From NCBI RefSeq assembly GCF_016595465.1, contig NZ_JAENIK010000013.1:496001-560000 (forward strand): 64,000 bases of DNA, given 5' to 3'. The notes under the pieces were generated by a model. It was not told the DNA's origin. It searched no databases and saw nothing but the letters and a program-made list of their open reading frames with translations. Positions 63,712-64,000 of this stretch are shown in pieces; positions within the stretch are counted from its first letter, which is position 1; each line of letters starts with the position of its first letter. The translations under genes and the position numbers were made by a program. This DNA is from Luteolibacter yonseiensis (GTDB lineage: Bacteria > Verrucomicrobiota > Verrucomicrobiia > Verrucomicrobiales > Akkermansiaceae).

Positions 63712-64000
63712 ATGGAAATCCCGTTCGATCCCGCAGCACCCATGTACCACACCGCCCACATCCATGACCGCTGTATTTGCATTTGCAATCGGCTCCTGCG
63801 GGGGGAGCTGTCGGCCGTCGAGACTTACACACAGGTCATCGACAAATACACCCATTCGGATGCGGACGAAATCCTCAGGCAAATCCGCAAGGATCACTCC
63901 CGTTCCGCAAACCTCCTTTCCGCCAATGTCCGGGACATGAGTGGTGAGCCGGAAAAAAATTCCGGAGCTTGGGGACTTGTCGCCACGGTCGCGCAGGGAG
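63712..64000 (+). CDS. DUF2383 four-helix protein, partial
   Basis: The first 96 codons are in the window and the gene runs off the right edge. From the ATG at 63712 the peptide reads MEIPFDPAAPMYHTAHIHDR and continues with CICICNRLLRGELSAVETYT, ILRQIRKDHSRSANLLSANV and SGAWGLVATVAQG. The pattern L-x-x-x-E-x-x-x-x-x-x-Y-x-x-x-I, then the D-H-x-x-x-x-x-L block and a closing SGAWG, is that of DUF2383/PA2169-type proteins, ferritin-like four-helix bundles of unknown role. The N-terminal Cys-x-Cys-x-Cys cluster (CICIC) is an unusual addition. Divergent from the coiled-coil operon. Confidence 0.7.
   Translation, partial: MEIPFDPAAPMYHTAHIHDRCICICNRLLRGELSAVETYTQVIDKYTHSDADEILRQIRKDHSRSANLLSANVRDMSGEPEKNSGAWGLVATVAQG

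Overview
The window reads as a stretch of chromosome from a GC-rich member of the Verrucomicrobiota, probably a Luteolibacter-like heterotroph. This is inferred from three features: exported proteins built from autotransporter-associated beta-strand repeats with PEP-CTERM tails, an ECF sigma/FecR pair beside carbohydrate genes, and pectin-, arabinan- and sulfate-ester-active enzymes among ordinary housekeeping genes. I see no phage, insertion sequence, CRISPR array, rRNA or plasmid function.

Layout. 1-8.9 kb: edge of a VF530-type gene, a PEP-CTERM beta-strand protein, transketolase, tRNA-Glu, panB, several small genes (including a tightly packed operon starting with an Ala-Gly repeat protein) and hemW. 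9-15 kb: a pseudopilin-like protein, a second PEP-CTERM protein, the helicase hrpB, a small membrane protein and an ABC ATPase. 15-22 kb: one 2328-residue secreted protein with a secretin-type segment in its middle. 22-25 kb: a DEAD-box-type helicase and an MFS transporter. 25-34.5 kb: a third PEP-CTERM protein and a two-gene pectin operon (a double esterase and a giant pectate lyase). 35-42.5 kb: an Rnk-like regulator, a Fic protein, panC, a SecD-P1-like exported protein, an M23 peptidase, a Rid protein, nagB, a LysE exporter and a cytochrome c lipoprotein. 42.7-51 kb: acnB and acnA in tandem, nadB and bioD. 51-58 kb: ECF sigma factor, FecR-like regulator, sulfatase, small envelope genes and a GH43 enzyme. 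58-64 kb: purine nucleoside phosphorylase, Xaa-Pro aminopeptidase, a four-gene operon of membrane-anchored coiled-coil proteins, and the edge of a DUF2383 gene.

Function. Pectate lyase, the rhamnogalacturonan-acetylesterase/sialate-esterase fusion, GH43 and sulfatase point to extracellular breakdown of decorated plant or algal polysaccharide. NagB, two aconitases and transketolase are central metabolism; panB/panC, nadB and bioD make cofactors.

The best candidate for an undescribed system is the operon at 60221-63391. Three of its four products carry the same roughly 75-residue module between coiled coils, each tethered to a membrane by a lipid anchor or an N-terminal helix. Other points of interest are the secretin-like insertion in the giant secreted protein, the Ala-Gly small-protein operon, a triple half-site in front of fic, and several families of short intergenic repeats.
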